Assembly: GCA_019095985.1 (NCBI GenBank)
Contig: CM032666.1
Coordinates: forward strand, 58,470,125 to 58,534,124
DNA: 64,000 nucleotides
Source: Streblospio benedicti
Lineage: Eukaryota > Annelida > Polychaeta > Spionida > Spionidae
Direction of reading: 5' to 3'
Below the pieces are notes generated by a model that worked only from the letters and a program-made list of their open reading frames with translations, was not told the DNA's origin and made no database searches. The position numbers were made by a program, and so were the translations under genes. Within the stretch, counting starts at the first letter, position 1; each line of letters begins with the position of its first letter. Shown piece by piece: positions 33,493 to 45,422 of this stretch.

Positions 33493-33961
33493 ATTACATG
33501 AGGAAGCTGGGCACAATAGGCGAGTCACGCAACATGACTCAATAAATCTGCATGTGGCAGCAGCGAGCACGCGATCCAGGCTGTGTTTTGTAGGACAGAG
33601 GCTACTTTTTGTGGAGTGAGACCAAGTCATGCAAAGGTCACTAAAAAAGGTCACCGATGGCGCCAATGCACCACTGTTTGATAAATGTACAGTACACACT
33701 CCTTATTTTGAATCAGTGTGGATAGTATTAAGATGCTCACGATGGTCAATGTTTGAGATAAACAATGAATACATATTCATGATGTGGTTCAAGGAATCTG
33801 TAGCTATTGGTGCAACTAACCTTGGGGATATTCGAGATATGTAATATCGAGATAATAAGTTTCTACAGCAATATGGATGGTTACATTTTTTACTTGTCAA
33901 GATCGATGCTATGAAAATACTTTCCCGCTTCCACAATAGACCATCCTTTTTACATAGTTAG

Positions 33962-34432
33962 GAATTTACATTCTCCTATTTTGATTCAAGTCAGATCATT
34001 AGTATTGTCATATTAGTCGCTCATCGCACTAATCTTTCTGCTTTAATCCCTCTTTCCTAATAGACAAGGTATAAACGGCATTGAAAGCTTAAATAAAATC
34101 AGATCAGACATCGTTACACATTTAGTCTTTGTAATGCATAATTTTCTTACACAAGTAACATAAATAAAAGGAAAAAAAAACATACACTTTCAGAAGAGTC
34201 CAAATTAATACAGTCAGATCTAGTCTAATCCAGTGAAGTCGAATTTGAAAAGAGACAAAATAATTTCAAGTTATCAACACATTACATTCTCCTATTCCAA
34301 TTGAAGTCAGATCATCTGTATCATTGCATTGGTGGCTCTTCGCACTAATCTTTCTGCTTTAATCACTCTCTCTTTACTAATGGACAACATATAAACGGCA
34401 TTGAACGTTCAATAAAATCAAGACATCGTTAA
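33962..34432. repeat. Diverged direct duplication of ~155 bp
   Basis: 33962-34120 and 34278-34432 share ACATTCTCCTATT, CGCACTAATCTTTCTGC and ATAAACGGCATTGAA in the same order, separated by about 160 bp of other sequence. Confidence 0.8.
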
Positions 34433-34654
34433 CACTCTCGATGATGTATTTGTTCCTACATAACCAATCCAGCAATATTCTGCGGCACGATGTACGAATG
34501 ATGAATGCCTGAGTGAAATGCCACAGCGGCTGGGGTGACAATTACAAGGTAACAAAGTGATCGGTCGGTGAGGATCCCACAGAGACCGATCAGAGACGTG
34601 TGCGAGCCGTAAACGCCCACACGTGTGGTCAGTTTCATGCCGTCAGACTGGTCA

Positions 34655-34752
34655 CTAAAGCCAGTGTCACACAGGCAAGAATATTGAAACCAGTGTCACA
34701 CATGCATGAACATTGGAATCACGGTCACACATTCACCAATATTGAAGCCGAA
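34655..34752. repeat. ~32-bp tandem repeat, three copies
   Basis: Imperfect repeats of the form AATATTGAAACCAGTGTCAC, followed by a CATGCA-like stretch, ending near 34752. Confidence 0.65.
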
Positions 34753-35182
34753 TTTGTCGTGGTGTTTTACACCAAATTGAGTTGTTTTGTGCAAAACAAA
34801 AAGTAACTCATGCACTTTCGATGATATGATTATCAAATGATTCTGAGTAAAATACACCTTACAATCAAATACTAGAGATTAGTAAGCAATACGAAATTTC
34901 CAGGATAGCGAGAAAATCAACTGCCCTCTTTATACATTCCCTCAGTAAACAGTTCTACCTTTGACTTCCACATTTGTGATTATCTGACACTAGCTTCACA
35001 CTTTAACCCGGCCATCAAAAGGCATCGTTTCTGACTCCATCTTCACCACTTCATCAGCGCAGTCAAAAGGTCGGAGGTTAATGTCGTTGCCGCGTCACCA
35101 ACTGACGAATCCGGCGGATTTGTCAATAATCGGCTGAGTGGGCATGATGGGTAATTTGCTGCTGCATTGTGGGCCGGCTGGA

Positions 35183-35282
35183 GGATTAGCCGGTGATTGT
35201 TGTGTCTCGTAATGAAGAGAGATCAGCGGATTACCACCGCCCCCGGGGAGGGGGGATTAACTCTCAAACCATCCCGGGATTA
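35183..35282 (+). promoter_or_regulatory. Cluster of four GGATTA sites in a GC-richer island
   Basis: GGATTA occurs at 35183, 35228, 35254 and 35277, all in the same orientation, within 100 bp. GGATTA is the complement of TAATCC, the preferred site of Lys50 homeodomains (Otx, Gsc, Pitx, Bicoid and, by their residue 50, the array proteins of this window). The island from about 35080 to 35290 is clearly more GC-rich than the surrounding noncoding DNA. An enhancer is inferred; no gene overlaps it. Confidence 0.45.
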
Positions 35283-35929
35283 ACCCTTTGGCTGCTGTAA
35301 ACACAGAATAGTGCCTTTCATTGATAAATGATCAGCTCGTGATAATTTGTTTGTTTTTGAGTTGCACAAATCTCTATTTTTACTAATAATTTTTACCAAC
35401 TTTGGGGGATTGACTTTTTGACACTGGAAACACAGAAAATTGCTTGTCAGTTCCCATTCTCAGCTTATACTATCTACAGCTTTGGTCTTTCTGTGTTCTT
35501 TTTTCTAATTTTTATGTTGAACACTACAAAAACAAACTATTGTAATGATTTATATAAATTATTCTTCAGTGCACCCAAAAGGAATTCTTCTCACATTAAT
35601 TCAATTTGATTTAGATTTCCACATTTAATTAAAAAAGAATGTTATATTACTACTTTTTGTAACCATTCTGCACAATGTTCTTACTACCTGCATTGCTGTG
35701 AAACTCGGTTCACAGTGTCTGCAAAACAAACACCCCGCCAAAGGCCCGTGACAGCGTCAAAAATAGCTATTATTAAGACACTCAAACGTTCTCTCAAGAC
35801 CACAATGTCACAATATCTAATTGTCTGCTCACACCACTAACACACCGTAAAGAAAGAACTGCACAATGAGTCAATAACTCACTCACAATGAGCATTTCTC
35901 ACCATCTCACTCAACAATCAGCATGCCGT

Positions 35930-36120
35930 GATAACACGCTCATTACCCAGTAATTAGCACCCCCCCTTTGAGGCTGCCCGCGAGTCCCCGCGGGGAGCTT
36001 TGCGGCCCTCCTGCCAGCTCCTACAGCTTCCCCACGACGTCTCACAGAAAGGAAGCAGTGATGTGAACACGAGCGTCCGCGCCGGACCGGTAATAACCGG
36101 ATCCTGAGACGGTGACAGCA
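35930..36120. promoter_or_regulatory. GC-rich noncoding island
   Basis: CpG-containing stretch with TAATTAGC and CGGTAATAACCGGATCC-like motifs in an AT-rich background. A similar island lies at about 36970-37165 (with ATTAATTG). Translations look random. Unmethylated island, enhancer or unseen exon are all possible. Confidence 0.3.
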
Positions 36121-36617
36121 TAAAACAAACGGATCCTTGAACGTTTTAATCGTGTTGGAATATAGATATGTTATAATAGACAGTATTGGTTCAGCGTTCA
36201 CAAAACAAATCATAATGCAATGGTTGACAGTTTTGGCAACTACTGATCAAAACCATTCTGCACGACATGTTAGGTCATTTGTCAACTTTTGTGAACACAG
36301 TGTCTCACTTGGACTATACATGTATATCTTACTCCATGCTGTTATGATGAGGGCAAACTATTGTCCCTAGATGAGTTATACACACTTAGCAACAACAGAG
36401 TCTAGAGATAATAATCAGCTGTGTTAGAAAACACTTAAAACATCACATTTTTCTTTTAAAGAAAATAATAGGAATCAAATGTTTAATTTTGCTGTCTTCT
36501 TAAAAAAAAGACTTAATTGTTGCTGTTTTTTATTTTATTTTCTCCACTTATTACCAGCCACTATCAATAAAACGTTAATACAACAAATGTGCATGCCCTA
36601 ACTTACATTGTATGAAC

Positions 36618-36885
36618 GCGTAGTTTTTATCAAAACTTTGATTTTCCTTCCCATGAAAATCTTAAATAGGTCTAAAAAATTCAAATTTGGTTCCCTAAAG
36701 CTACGCACCAAGACATATTTTCCTAATGCCTGCTGTTATGAAGAGAAGTTTTTATTAAAAGTCTTATTTTCCTTCCAATGAAAATCTTAATAGGGTCTTA
36801 AAAATTCTAATTTTGTGAATTGAAAAAAAAAGAACAATGTCAGACATATTTGCCTAACGTCTGCTGTTATTAAGAGGACAATTTT
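36618..36885. repeat. ~130-bp tandem repeat, two copies
   Basis: Both copies contain AGTTTTTAT, ATTTTCCTTCC, ATGAAAATCTTAA and CTGCTGTTAT in the same order, with about 80% agreement by eye. Confidence 0.75.
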
Positions 36886-37905
36886 CCCTAAAGAATGTTC
36901 ATCATAATACTAGTCGCACTTAAAATAAAAATGACTGCATTTAGACACTGGCGTTTTCACATTGAAAAACCTCCATGTTAATCTGCCCCCCGTGAGTGAG
37001 TCGCTAGTCCTCTCAGAGGCGACATTAATTGCGAGTTGGTGTTTTGCTGCGATCATCCATCTTCGTTACTCTCAGTCTCTTTCTGATGTTCTCACGCAAA
37101 CTCACGGCACGCAGACACCAGCGAAAACACGTCTGTCTGATTCCCCGATATCACCCGTCTCAGCCAGCGAGGTTTTATCAAGATCAGGTCCAATAGAAAG
37201 TCTACTTACTGTACAATTTAATTTCAGAAGAGGAAAAATGTTGTAAAAAAACACAAAAAAAACAAGATGATTCTATTGATTTATGCATTTAAAGTAGATT
37301 TTTAAAGAGTGACCAGCTGTTATGTCAGGACCCACAGAGTTCTGGGGCACAGACCCAGCAGTTTCATCATGATATAAACAACTTTTTAAAGTTTTTAAGA
37401 CTTTTTATCAATAAGTATGGATGTCACTCAGAGTATCAGATGTCAAATTAATATCTTGACATCTGACACTCAGACTGACGCATGTCAGATGTATATATTG
37501 AACATAAAGTCCAGATCAGCCTGCTTGTATGGATCCTTCAGTTAGTAGTAAAATACAAATCCATAAGAAATGTAACAGAAATCAACAACCTCCACCTGAA
37601 ATATAAGGCCGCATATCCGGGGCTCTCTTTCTTGCAAAAAAACTTGCTTTGTGTCCCACTATCATAGAGACACCCCAGTCTACTGTGCCATTTACCAATG
37701 CCACAGCCAAACTACATAAAGTTACTGGTGTCTGCAGCCAATCAGAGCAGATCATTTGCATACATGTATCTCAAAATGAGCTCTTGAATTTCACCCCTTA
37801 AATCATAACTGGAGATTCCCCAGATCAATAGGTGATTATGACTGTTAGGTGTTCTAATTATACACAACAAAGGAATTATGTGACGACCTCACCTTTGGTT
37901 GGGTG

Positions 37906-38026
37906 CACAGTCACGGAGTCCCATGTTTACATGGATGGACACACCCACCCCGACCTGTCATAGATAGAAACTATGATAGGTCGGGGTGGATTTTTTCCAT
38001 GTAAACATTGGGACTCAGTGACTGTG
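37906..38026. mobile_element. hAT-like MITE, 121 bp, with 8-bp target duplication
   Basis: Begins CACAGTCAC and ends GTGACTGTG. Nearly the whole element is an inverted repeat, with arms containing CCACCCCGACCTGTCATAG and its complement. It is flanked on both sides by GTTGGGTG (37898-37905 and 38027-38034). An 8-bp duplication is characteristic of the hAT superfamily. The intact duplication and well-matched arms suggest a fairly recent insertion. Confidence 0.85.
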
Positions 38027-38034
38027 GTTGGGTG

Positions 38035-39632
38035 TATATTAAATGATGCGTTGCTAATGCAAACTGTGAAAAATGGCAAACTTTCTACCTACTTCTTTGT
38101 GTGAGATGACGTTCGTGTGGGTGATCATGTGACAGTGTCATGTCGTCCCGCCGGGGTGTCGTCAGGTGGCGTCATTCTTCACGGAAAAATCGCAGCGACT
38201 TCATCTCACTACTTCCACTTCCTGGGGATTGTAGACATGAAAAATTATCAATCAGTCAATCAATCAATCTAATCCTAAGTTTATTTGGCCATTGCTCTAA
38301 TTCTTCCTCAATTTGATGGTGTGGTATGGCTTTTCGCACAACTGTTAAGATTTTTTGCTTTTTAATATCTAAATTTCTAAAATGCGCATCTTTTGCAATA
38401 CATTATCACAATCAACCACGTTTCAACAAATCCAAAAGCTGCATCAATGACAATGGGCTTTGAGAAAATGAGAAATGAAATTCTAAACTCCTAAATCTCT
38501 TTTAAAAGTCCATTGATACAGTTGCCAGTGGATAAATCATTTAATTTTTTTCTATTTGAACTGGTTTGGAAAAACAAATGAACCTACATTTGTACATGGA
38601 TCTGCTCTGTTACACCAACTCATGTTGGACAGCATTTTCTTTAGCATCTTTCTTACTCAGGTCCACTCTCAGCTTTATAGAGATGGGGGTTCAGTTTTTC
38701 TGCTTGCAGGCTCGAACATTCATACAATGAATATGTCTTTACGGTTTCCCTAGAAATTTCATATGAAACTTTCTTTGAAGAAAATATCTTTACAACAAAA
38801 TTGTTTAATTGTTGAAAACTATTTTCAAAAGGTCGAACAAGAGAAAGTAAATATGAAAAAAATATTACTCTCAACCCCTTGAACAACCATAGAGCAATGG
38901 GTGTGAAGAATACTTAATTTATTATCATTTCAAAAGTGTAACCTTGACACACTGAATACCAAGGGCTCACTTTATTGCTTGAGTAACTGTGTCTTCTCTA
39001 TTATATAGAGTCGATATGGATGGCGACTTCAAAAGCAGAAAGTGAAACTGTCACACTTCATTGGACGAAAAAACAGAACAGCAGAACCAAACTTTACAAA
39101 ATGCCTGAAAAGAGGTCTGTGTTCTTATGAATGTAAATTATGTGATAATAGCAGTATTAATGGAATTACTTACTGAATAGTAGCTGTTATAGATACACTA
39201 ATTTTGTGAAATCAAAGTGTTTGACGAGTACAGAAAAATTGCGCAATGCATTGGTAGACTAAATTATAACGCACTCGGCTTCATGCGCAGTGCGAATTAT
39301 CGTTTGCGTTGTGACTTAGTAATCTCAAAACTTCCGACAAGTTAGTTTTGTTCACAGGCAGAGTAAATGTATCTATCATTAATTAATATTGGTTGGGAAA
39401 TACTAATTTTTATATTTTCCCATTAAAATATTCGTATAAAGAACAATGTAGACTCCATCTTTCACAATAAAATATATAGTTTTAGGTGTAGTTCGACTTG
39501 GACATGTGCCAACAGGAAGTAAAGTTGAACCTGGTTTTTTCCTAACCATCAAAAATTTAGTTACTTGTTACCCCAATATTGGCGTAATTCGTGATTGTCA
39601 TGTGGTTATGTTGTGATTAGATTATTGCAAAG
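38035..39632. other. Upstream of the IRAK4-like gene, no gene seen
   Basis: A GC-richer stretch near 38090-38230 (with TGACGTTCG and an ETS-like ACTTCCTG) and otherwise AT-rich sequence. No supported ORF. A 5' UTR exon could be hidden here. Confidence 0.45.
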
Positions 39633-41030
39633 ATGCCACAAATAACGAGAAAGACGTTGATTAAGGATTTACGTCCTGCAGTGATGAGAGAATTCAGGGT
39701 GAAGTTGGATCCTGGTGACCAGTGGAAAAAGGTTGCTGAGTATATAAAGAATTTCAAGGGAAATGACAAATTCTCTAATGATGATATCAAAACACTTGAA
39801 TTAGAACTACGAAAGGGTAAAAGTCCCACGGATGCAATGTTCCGATCATGGACGTATGACAACCCAACTGTGCAAGATCTGTTGAAAGTGTTAACTCAGG
39901 CAGAATTCGAGGACTTAGTGCGATTTATGGTGGTTAATAAAATGCAAGAGATGTCTAGCGAAGAATTCGACAAAGTTGATTGGCCGCGGCACTTCAACTT
40001 GGTTGATTCTGAACCTGCACAGCATGAGGTGGAATTTTCCATGACTTGTCAAGCCGGAGATAACTACGCTGAGAATGAAGATGATACGACTGAGCATGAA
40101 CCTGAAAGCGGCATTGCTCACTTCACGTATGATTATCTGCTTCAAATCACTGATGATTTTAACTCTGCTAGTGTGGAGCACGGTGGGCGTTTGCTCGGCA
40201 GCGGTGGTTATGCAGACGTCTTTCTCGGACGCTCGCCTCAAAGCGCAGCAGTGGCCGTCAAGAGGCTGAAGCATAAAGAAAACGCAGAGAAACAGTTTCT
40301 GAAAGAGGTCGAGATACTTCATGAGGTGAAACACAGCAACATTATCGACCTGATCGGCATATCAAAGTCGGGAAAGTACTGGTGCATTCTGTCCGAGTTT
40401 ATGGAGAATGGAACGATTGAGGAACGCCTGGCGTGCAAAAATGACACTGTTCCGCTAGACACTGCCCAAAGGAGTCGAATTTGTAAAGGCATTGCTCAAG
40501 GGCTGGATTTTCTACATGGTAAAGGACACGTCCATCGTGATATAAAGAGTGCGAACATATTGCTGGACTATGACTTTTCTGCAAAAATTGCCGATTGCGG
40601 TTTGGTGCATTTGGGACCGAAAGGAGATAAAACTCACACTATGACAAGTACAATCATCGGTACCACAGCTTATATGGCACCGGAATACTTTGACAATGAG
40701 ATTTCAGTGAAATTAGATTCTTTCAGCTTTGGAATAGTGATCTTAGAGATTTTAACGGCATTGCCCCCGTACGATGACAAACGGGAAAATCGGAACCTCG
40801 GTGCACTTGTGAGAGAACATCGTAGACAGTACGGAGATCATACGGTCACTATGTTTTTAGACAAGAACGTGTTAGATTGGGATAAGAATAAAGCGCTGCA
40901 AGTTTTTCAGATGGCATCGCGTCTCACAGAAAGGGACAAATATGACAGACCCAAAGTCAGTGAAGTGCTCGACGAAATCATGAACTGGCCAGTTCATTGG
41001 AGTGACAGTGCGTGCAATTTTTTTGGATAA
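39633..41030 (+). CDS. IRAK4: IRAK4-like death-domain kinase
   Basis: Single-exon ORF of 465 residues, near the length of vertebrate IRAK4 (about 460). Residues 1-110 match the IRAK4 death domain (LDPGDQWKKVAEYI, GKSPTDAMFRSW, TVQDLLKVLTQAEF), which joins MyD88 in Toll/IL-1 receptor signalling. After an acidic linker the kinase spans about 165-460: glycine loop GSGGYADVFLG, VAVK lysine near 210, HRDIKSANILL, GTTAYMAPEYF and DSFSFGIVILE. The metal-binding motif reads DCG (KIADCGLVHLG) instead of DFG. By alignment with IRAK4 the gatekeeper position, Tyr there, is Ser here (CILSEFM). Catalytic Lys, Asp and Asn are kept, so activity is possible. Vertebrate IRAK4 genes have many introns; a single coding exon suggests intron loss or a retrocopy, though no poly(A) remnant or target duplication is evident. 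Confidence 0.9.
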   Translation: MPQITRKTLIKDLRPAVMREFRVKLDPGDQWKKVAEYIKNFKGNDKFSNDDIKTLELELRKGKSPTDAMFRSWTYDNPTVQDLLKVLTQAEFEDLVRFMVVNKMQEMSSEEFDKVDWPRHFNLVDSEPAQHEVEFSMTCQAGDNYAENEDDTTEHEPESGIAHFTYDYLLQITDDFNSASVEHGGRLLGSGGYADVFLGRSPQSAAVAVKRLKHKENAEKQFLKEVEILHEVKHSNIIDLIGISKSGKYWCILSEFMENGTIEERLACKNDTVPLDTAQRSRICKGIAQGLDFLHGKGHVHRDIKSANILLDYDFSAKIADCGLVHLGPKGDKTHTMTSTIIGTTAYMAPEYFDNEISVKLDSFSFGIVILEILTALPPYDDKRENRNLGALVREHRRQYGDHTVTMFLDKNVLDWDKNKALQVFQMASRLTERDKYDRPKVSEVLDEIMNWPVHWSDSACNFFG

Positions 41031-41112
41031 GCAACACTTTCTTTTTGCTGTCTTCAAATAGAATGAACACGATTGCTATTGCGGGAAGATATATATGTAA
41101 AAAATTTTTTTT

Positions 41113-41670
41113 TTTTTTGTTAATTTCTACTTCTCTTCTGCAACATTGCAAAACATAAAACATAAACCTCTATTCAAAAATTCAAAGTTCAAAACAGTTT
41201 TTGAGAACTATAGTCTCTTTTTCAATGATCAATTTAACATCTAAATAACAATATTAATTATATTAGGTCTATATAAATCTATACAAGTATATTACATTAT
41301 TTTAAGTTTCTTTTTTTGATATCTATTAATCTTTACCAATAATACCAGCTATTTTAATGAAAACATTTTGCCAATTATAAACACTTAAACCAAATATAAT
41401 ATATGCACAATTTGATTTAAGGAAAATGTAAGTAGAGCTTCTTTGAACGCAATGTACATTGTACTATATATAACATATTTAGTCTACAAAAATTATTTTC
41501 AAATATTTACAGTGCTTGTGTAGATTTATATAGACCTAATATAATTAATTTTGTTATTTATATGTTAATTGATCATTGAAAAAGTAGACTATAGTTCTCG
41601 AAAACTGTTTTGTATAAAGGTTTATGTTTTGTGTAATTTTGCAGAAGAGAAGTAGAAATTAATAAAAAAA
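41113..41670. mobile_element. Foldback element with ~165-bp inverted repeats
   Basis: The left arm (about 41113-41280) and right arm (about 41510-41670) are complementary with small differences. Both contain the TTCTACTTCTCTTCTGCAA and TAATTATATTAGGTCTATAT stretches in opposite orientation. The interior is AT-rich and noncoding. Its right arm is where the repeated segment 41650-46690 / 46791-53690 begins, which may have helped misjoin the assembly. Confidence 0.85.
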
Positions 41671-44396
41671 GAACAATGAGACCGTACGCTGCATACCAGT
41701 TTCACTCAACTCTACAATATATGTAAAATCTCAACCATAATTGTGTGTGAAAGGAAGTTACAATATTAAGTTAATGTAATTAATGAATATCATCTGCCAA
41801 AGTTTTGCATTATGCTGTGTGAACGTATGTCTTTTATTGATAATCTTTGTTCGTGGAATTTATCATTTTATCCTTAGTTCATAATGAACGCTGCTACAAT
41901 CTTGTGCACATGGCTCATCAATTGATAATAATATGATGCACCCATATTTGAAATCAGTTTGTCAATTTTTCAATGCTCATAGGAAGGTACAAACGTGAGA
42001 TCTGTTTGTTTGTTTTTTGTTTTTGATTTTGTTTTTGTTTTTTTGTTTTTGTTTTTTACAAATTTATGAAGTCTTTTTACTGTTGTATCATGACAAAAGC
42101 ACTATATGAATTTACAAGCTACAAGGTTGTGATTTTTTTTTCAAACGTACTGAAAAACAAATTTTATTATTTTTGGAGAAAAATGTGTTTCTTAATTTTC
42201 TCACTTCCTCACACCATGCAAAATCAATGAAAAGGTTTGGGTACAGAATGAAACAAACTTACTTCTTGGTCTCAATTATAACTTCCTTCAATGTTGACAG
42301 ATTTTTTTAATATTCTTCAGTCTTGTTGCTGGGTGCAGAATGAGCCACTGTGCGCTGTGATCATATTGAATAGTCCAGATTTTTTAAGGTTGAGAAACAA
42401 TACTTGTTTTGTATTATTGTATTATTTTGTAGTATTATTTGTATTACTCAGAATTGATTGCTCAGAATGCAGTACTTGTACCTTATGTTTTTGTGTATGG
42501 TATGGAGTCTGTGGACGTATGCCACTTACGTATATATGATGTGTGAAGTCAAACTTGAAGGACTGTAACCTTCTTAATACAGACCTGCTAGATAGACGCG
42601 TGGAGAGCTGGTGTAACACAGCTGCCTGCTGCCTGCTACCTCAGAAACTGGGACACCCCACAGCAGCTTGGATGTAATAGTAGTTGTAGGGATTAAGTTC
42701 CAATTCTCACGTAAAAAGCTTATTAGCATCAACATTGTAAAAATTGTAGAAAATGTTATTTAAAAGTGCTATTTTAGTTTAAATAATGAAGTGACAGATT
42801 GCAATTCAAATCACGTTGAAACTAATCCTTTGTTATTCTGGCTTTTTTAACATTTTTTTTCTTTTTTTTTTCAGTGCTATTTTTGATGATTTTTTTATCT
42901 ATAATAAAGAAACGCATTTAATTTATAACATGTTTTATTGTATCTTTATTAAACATATCAAGCAGAAAGAAAAAAAAAAACTTAAATCATCATTGATTTG
43001 TATATTAAAAGCACAAACATATTGTTTGTGACTCGAAACTTCCTTTCTAATATAATTACGGCGATGTTTTGTGGAACATTTCCCCATGAACTGAGAAATG
43101 CTCAGGCGGTTTCTTGCACATGTTCATGTTCTGAAAAATACTGATTTGAACACTCACGCTCAACACCTTTCTGCAGGCCATGGAAAAAACTATATTTTTT
43201 ATTTCGAGAATCACCATTGTTTGCTGCAATGTTGTAGCAACAATTGATGGTCTGAGGAACAGAAGCTGTCAGTTTTTTCAACATTTTTTTCAGCATGTAA
43301 AAGTCTTAAGGATTTATCACAAAGTCATGTCTGTCATCTATGTAAAATTTTATGTCATAGATCTCTAGTGTTTTCAATAAAGTGGTAATATTTAATAATT
43401 GAAAGCAACCTTTTTTAATGAAGTTAGAATTTTCAATGATTTAAGAATTAATCCATTAGATCTATGTATTCCATTTTAAATATACATTGTTCATACATTA
43501 TTTTCTGGTATTGTCAATACCGGTCCTTTCCAAATTGGTAGATTTTTTTTTTACAAATATATCCAGCATGTGTTGTGATTTATATGCTTATACTCTTACA
43601 ACTCATGAAAATTATAAAATTACAAATTGCAGTCTAATCATCATTACACATTTATATGGCGCGTAATAAACCTGTTATGTAAAAGAAATTTATCAATTAA
43701 AAAAAATATTAAGCATTTTGAATAAGATTGACTGTCCAGTTTAAACAACGCCCTAGCCAAACGCAGCCGATTGGTCTGAATCCTCTGAAGATGATCCTCT
43801 TTTTAGTCAATTGTCCATTTAAAAATGGCTGCCCCCTCAAAATGTCAAACATTTTAATCATGTTAATGTTTTAATATTCTTGTTCTCAGTTATTCATTGA
43901 CTGTATCTCATAGTGTTACAATACACATTGGCAAATTAGTTAGCACTTTGGAGACAACTAAGTGTATGTTAATTGATATTTATGCTACTTCTATTCTTTT
44001 TTGTCAAAAATCTTACATTATCGCAACAAAAAAACTTCAGTACCTCGCATCCTTGGAAGGGTCTATTCATCAGCTGAAATCGTAACCACCGTAATGCACG
44101 TATATCCATTGTTCAACACTAAACTTTTCCTTGGAAAATTATGAAACATATTGAATTTTATTTGCTAAATTTACATTTTGAATTTCCAGAGTTCTTTTCA
44201 GAAAAAATAATGTATCAACCTACTATGTTGCTTGCTAAGGAATTTAAATTGATTCTTTTATTAACTATGTAAAACCTTACACTTAAACCTTACAAACCCC
44301 CTATACTGAAATAACTGATTACTATTTAGCCTTCGCTTTTGTAATATCTATAGATGTAGTGCCCAAGTTATTGGCACAATCAGAAAACATTTATTA

Positions 44397-45422
44397 TATT
44401 TTCTGGTATTGTCAATACCGGTCTTGTTTGTTATATACATCAATGATTTACCTGAAAACCTCAACTCCGACTGCTTTATGTTTGCCGATGATACAAAGGT
44501 TTTCCGTCAAATACAAACAACATCAGATAACGATAATCTACAAACAGACTTACTTAACTTAGAGTCATGGTCAAACACCTGGCTACTGCGTTTCCATCCA
44601 GACAAATGCAAAGTGCTGACAACAGGAAACCAACTTGATACCCAGCACAAATATACACTATGCAACACATCATTAGAACATGTAGAAAAAGAAAAGGATA
44701 TTGAGTAACTATAGATAACAAATTAAATTTTGAACATCATATAAATGAGAAAATAAATAAAGCCAACAGTATCATGGGCCTCATAAGATGTACATTCACC
44801 TGCTTAGACGAAGAAATATTCCTAACATTGTACAAGTCACTAGTACGACCGAACCTTGAATATGCTAATTCCATGTGGAGTCCATACAAAATTAAAGATA
44901 TAACAGCACTTGAAAATGTACAAAGACGGGCTAATTTTAAATTGATACCATCATTGAAAAAAGAATTAGATTATGAAGAACGTTTAAAGAAATTGAAATT
45001 ACCAATATTAAAATATAGACGCACAAGAGGGGATATGATAGAAGCCTACAAATTAACTTCAGGAATTTATGATAAATCGCTGCCAAACCTACTGACTTAT
45101 AACACTACTAATACTGTAACTAGAGGAAATAACAAGAAATTAGCCATACAAAGATGCAGCAAAACCATAAGATCAAACTTCTTCACACAACGAATAGCAC
45201 CCATATGGAACAACTTACCGAATAGTGTTGTCAATGCACCAACAATCCAGACATTTGAGAGTCGCCTAGACAAATATTGGAAGGATACTGAAATGAAATT
45301 TGACTATAAAGCAAAAGCTGACACGGAACCGAAACAAAAATATTAAGTCAGCAAGATACCAAAGATCTGAGCATAGTGGAGTAATCCAGTGCTCAGTTAC
45401 AGACTATATGAGACTATATGAG
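44397..45422 (+). mobile_element. CR1/Jockey-like LINE, 5'-truncated, with 8-bp target duplication
   Basis: Encodes the end of a reverse transcriptase: LFVIYINDLPENL, catalytic FADDTKVFR and WLLRFHPDKCK, then after a stop near 44706 the C-terminal region (YKSLVRPNLEYANSMWSPYK, IAPIWNNLPNSVV). The 3' end has two ACTATATGAG repeats, as CR1/L2-type elements often do. It is flanked by ATTTATTA at 44389-44396 and 45423-45430, and copy B has the single empty site at 52286-52293. It is dead, being 5'-truncated and having at least one break. Confidence 0.9.

Noticed and set aside
33350-33699. Proline-rich plus-strand ORF and glycine-rich minus-strand ORF
   Set aside because: Both are translations of the C-rich tract, with no domain or splice support.
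35911-36213. 100-codon minus-strand ORF in the GC-rich island
   Set aside because: Arg/Gly/Ala-rich translation of GC-rich DNA without homology that I recognise, and no splice or polyadenylation support.
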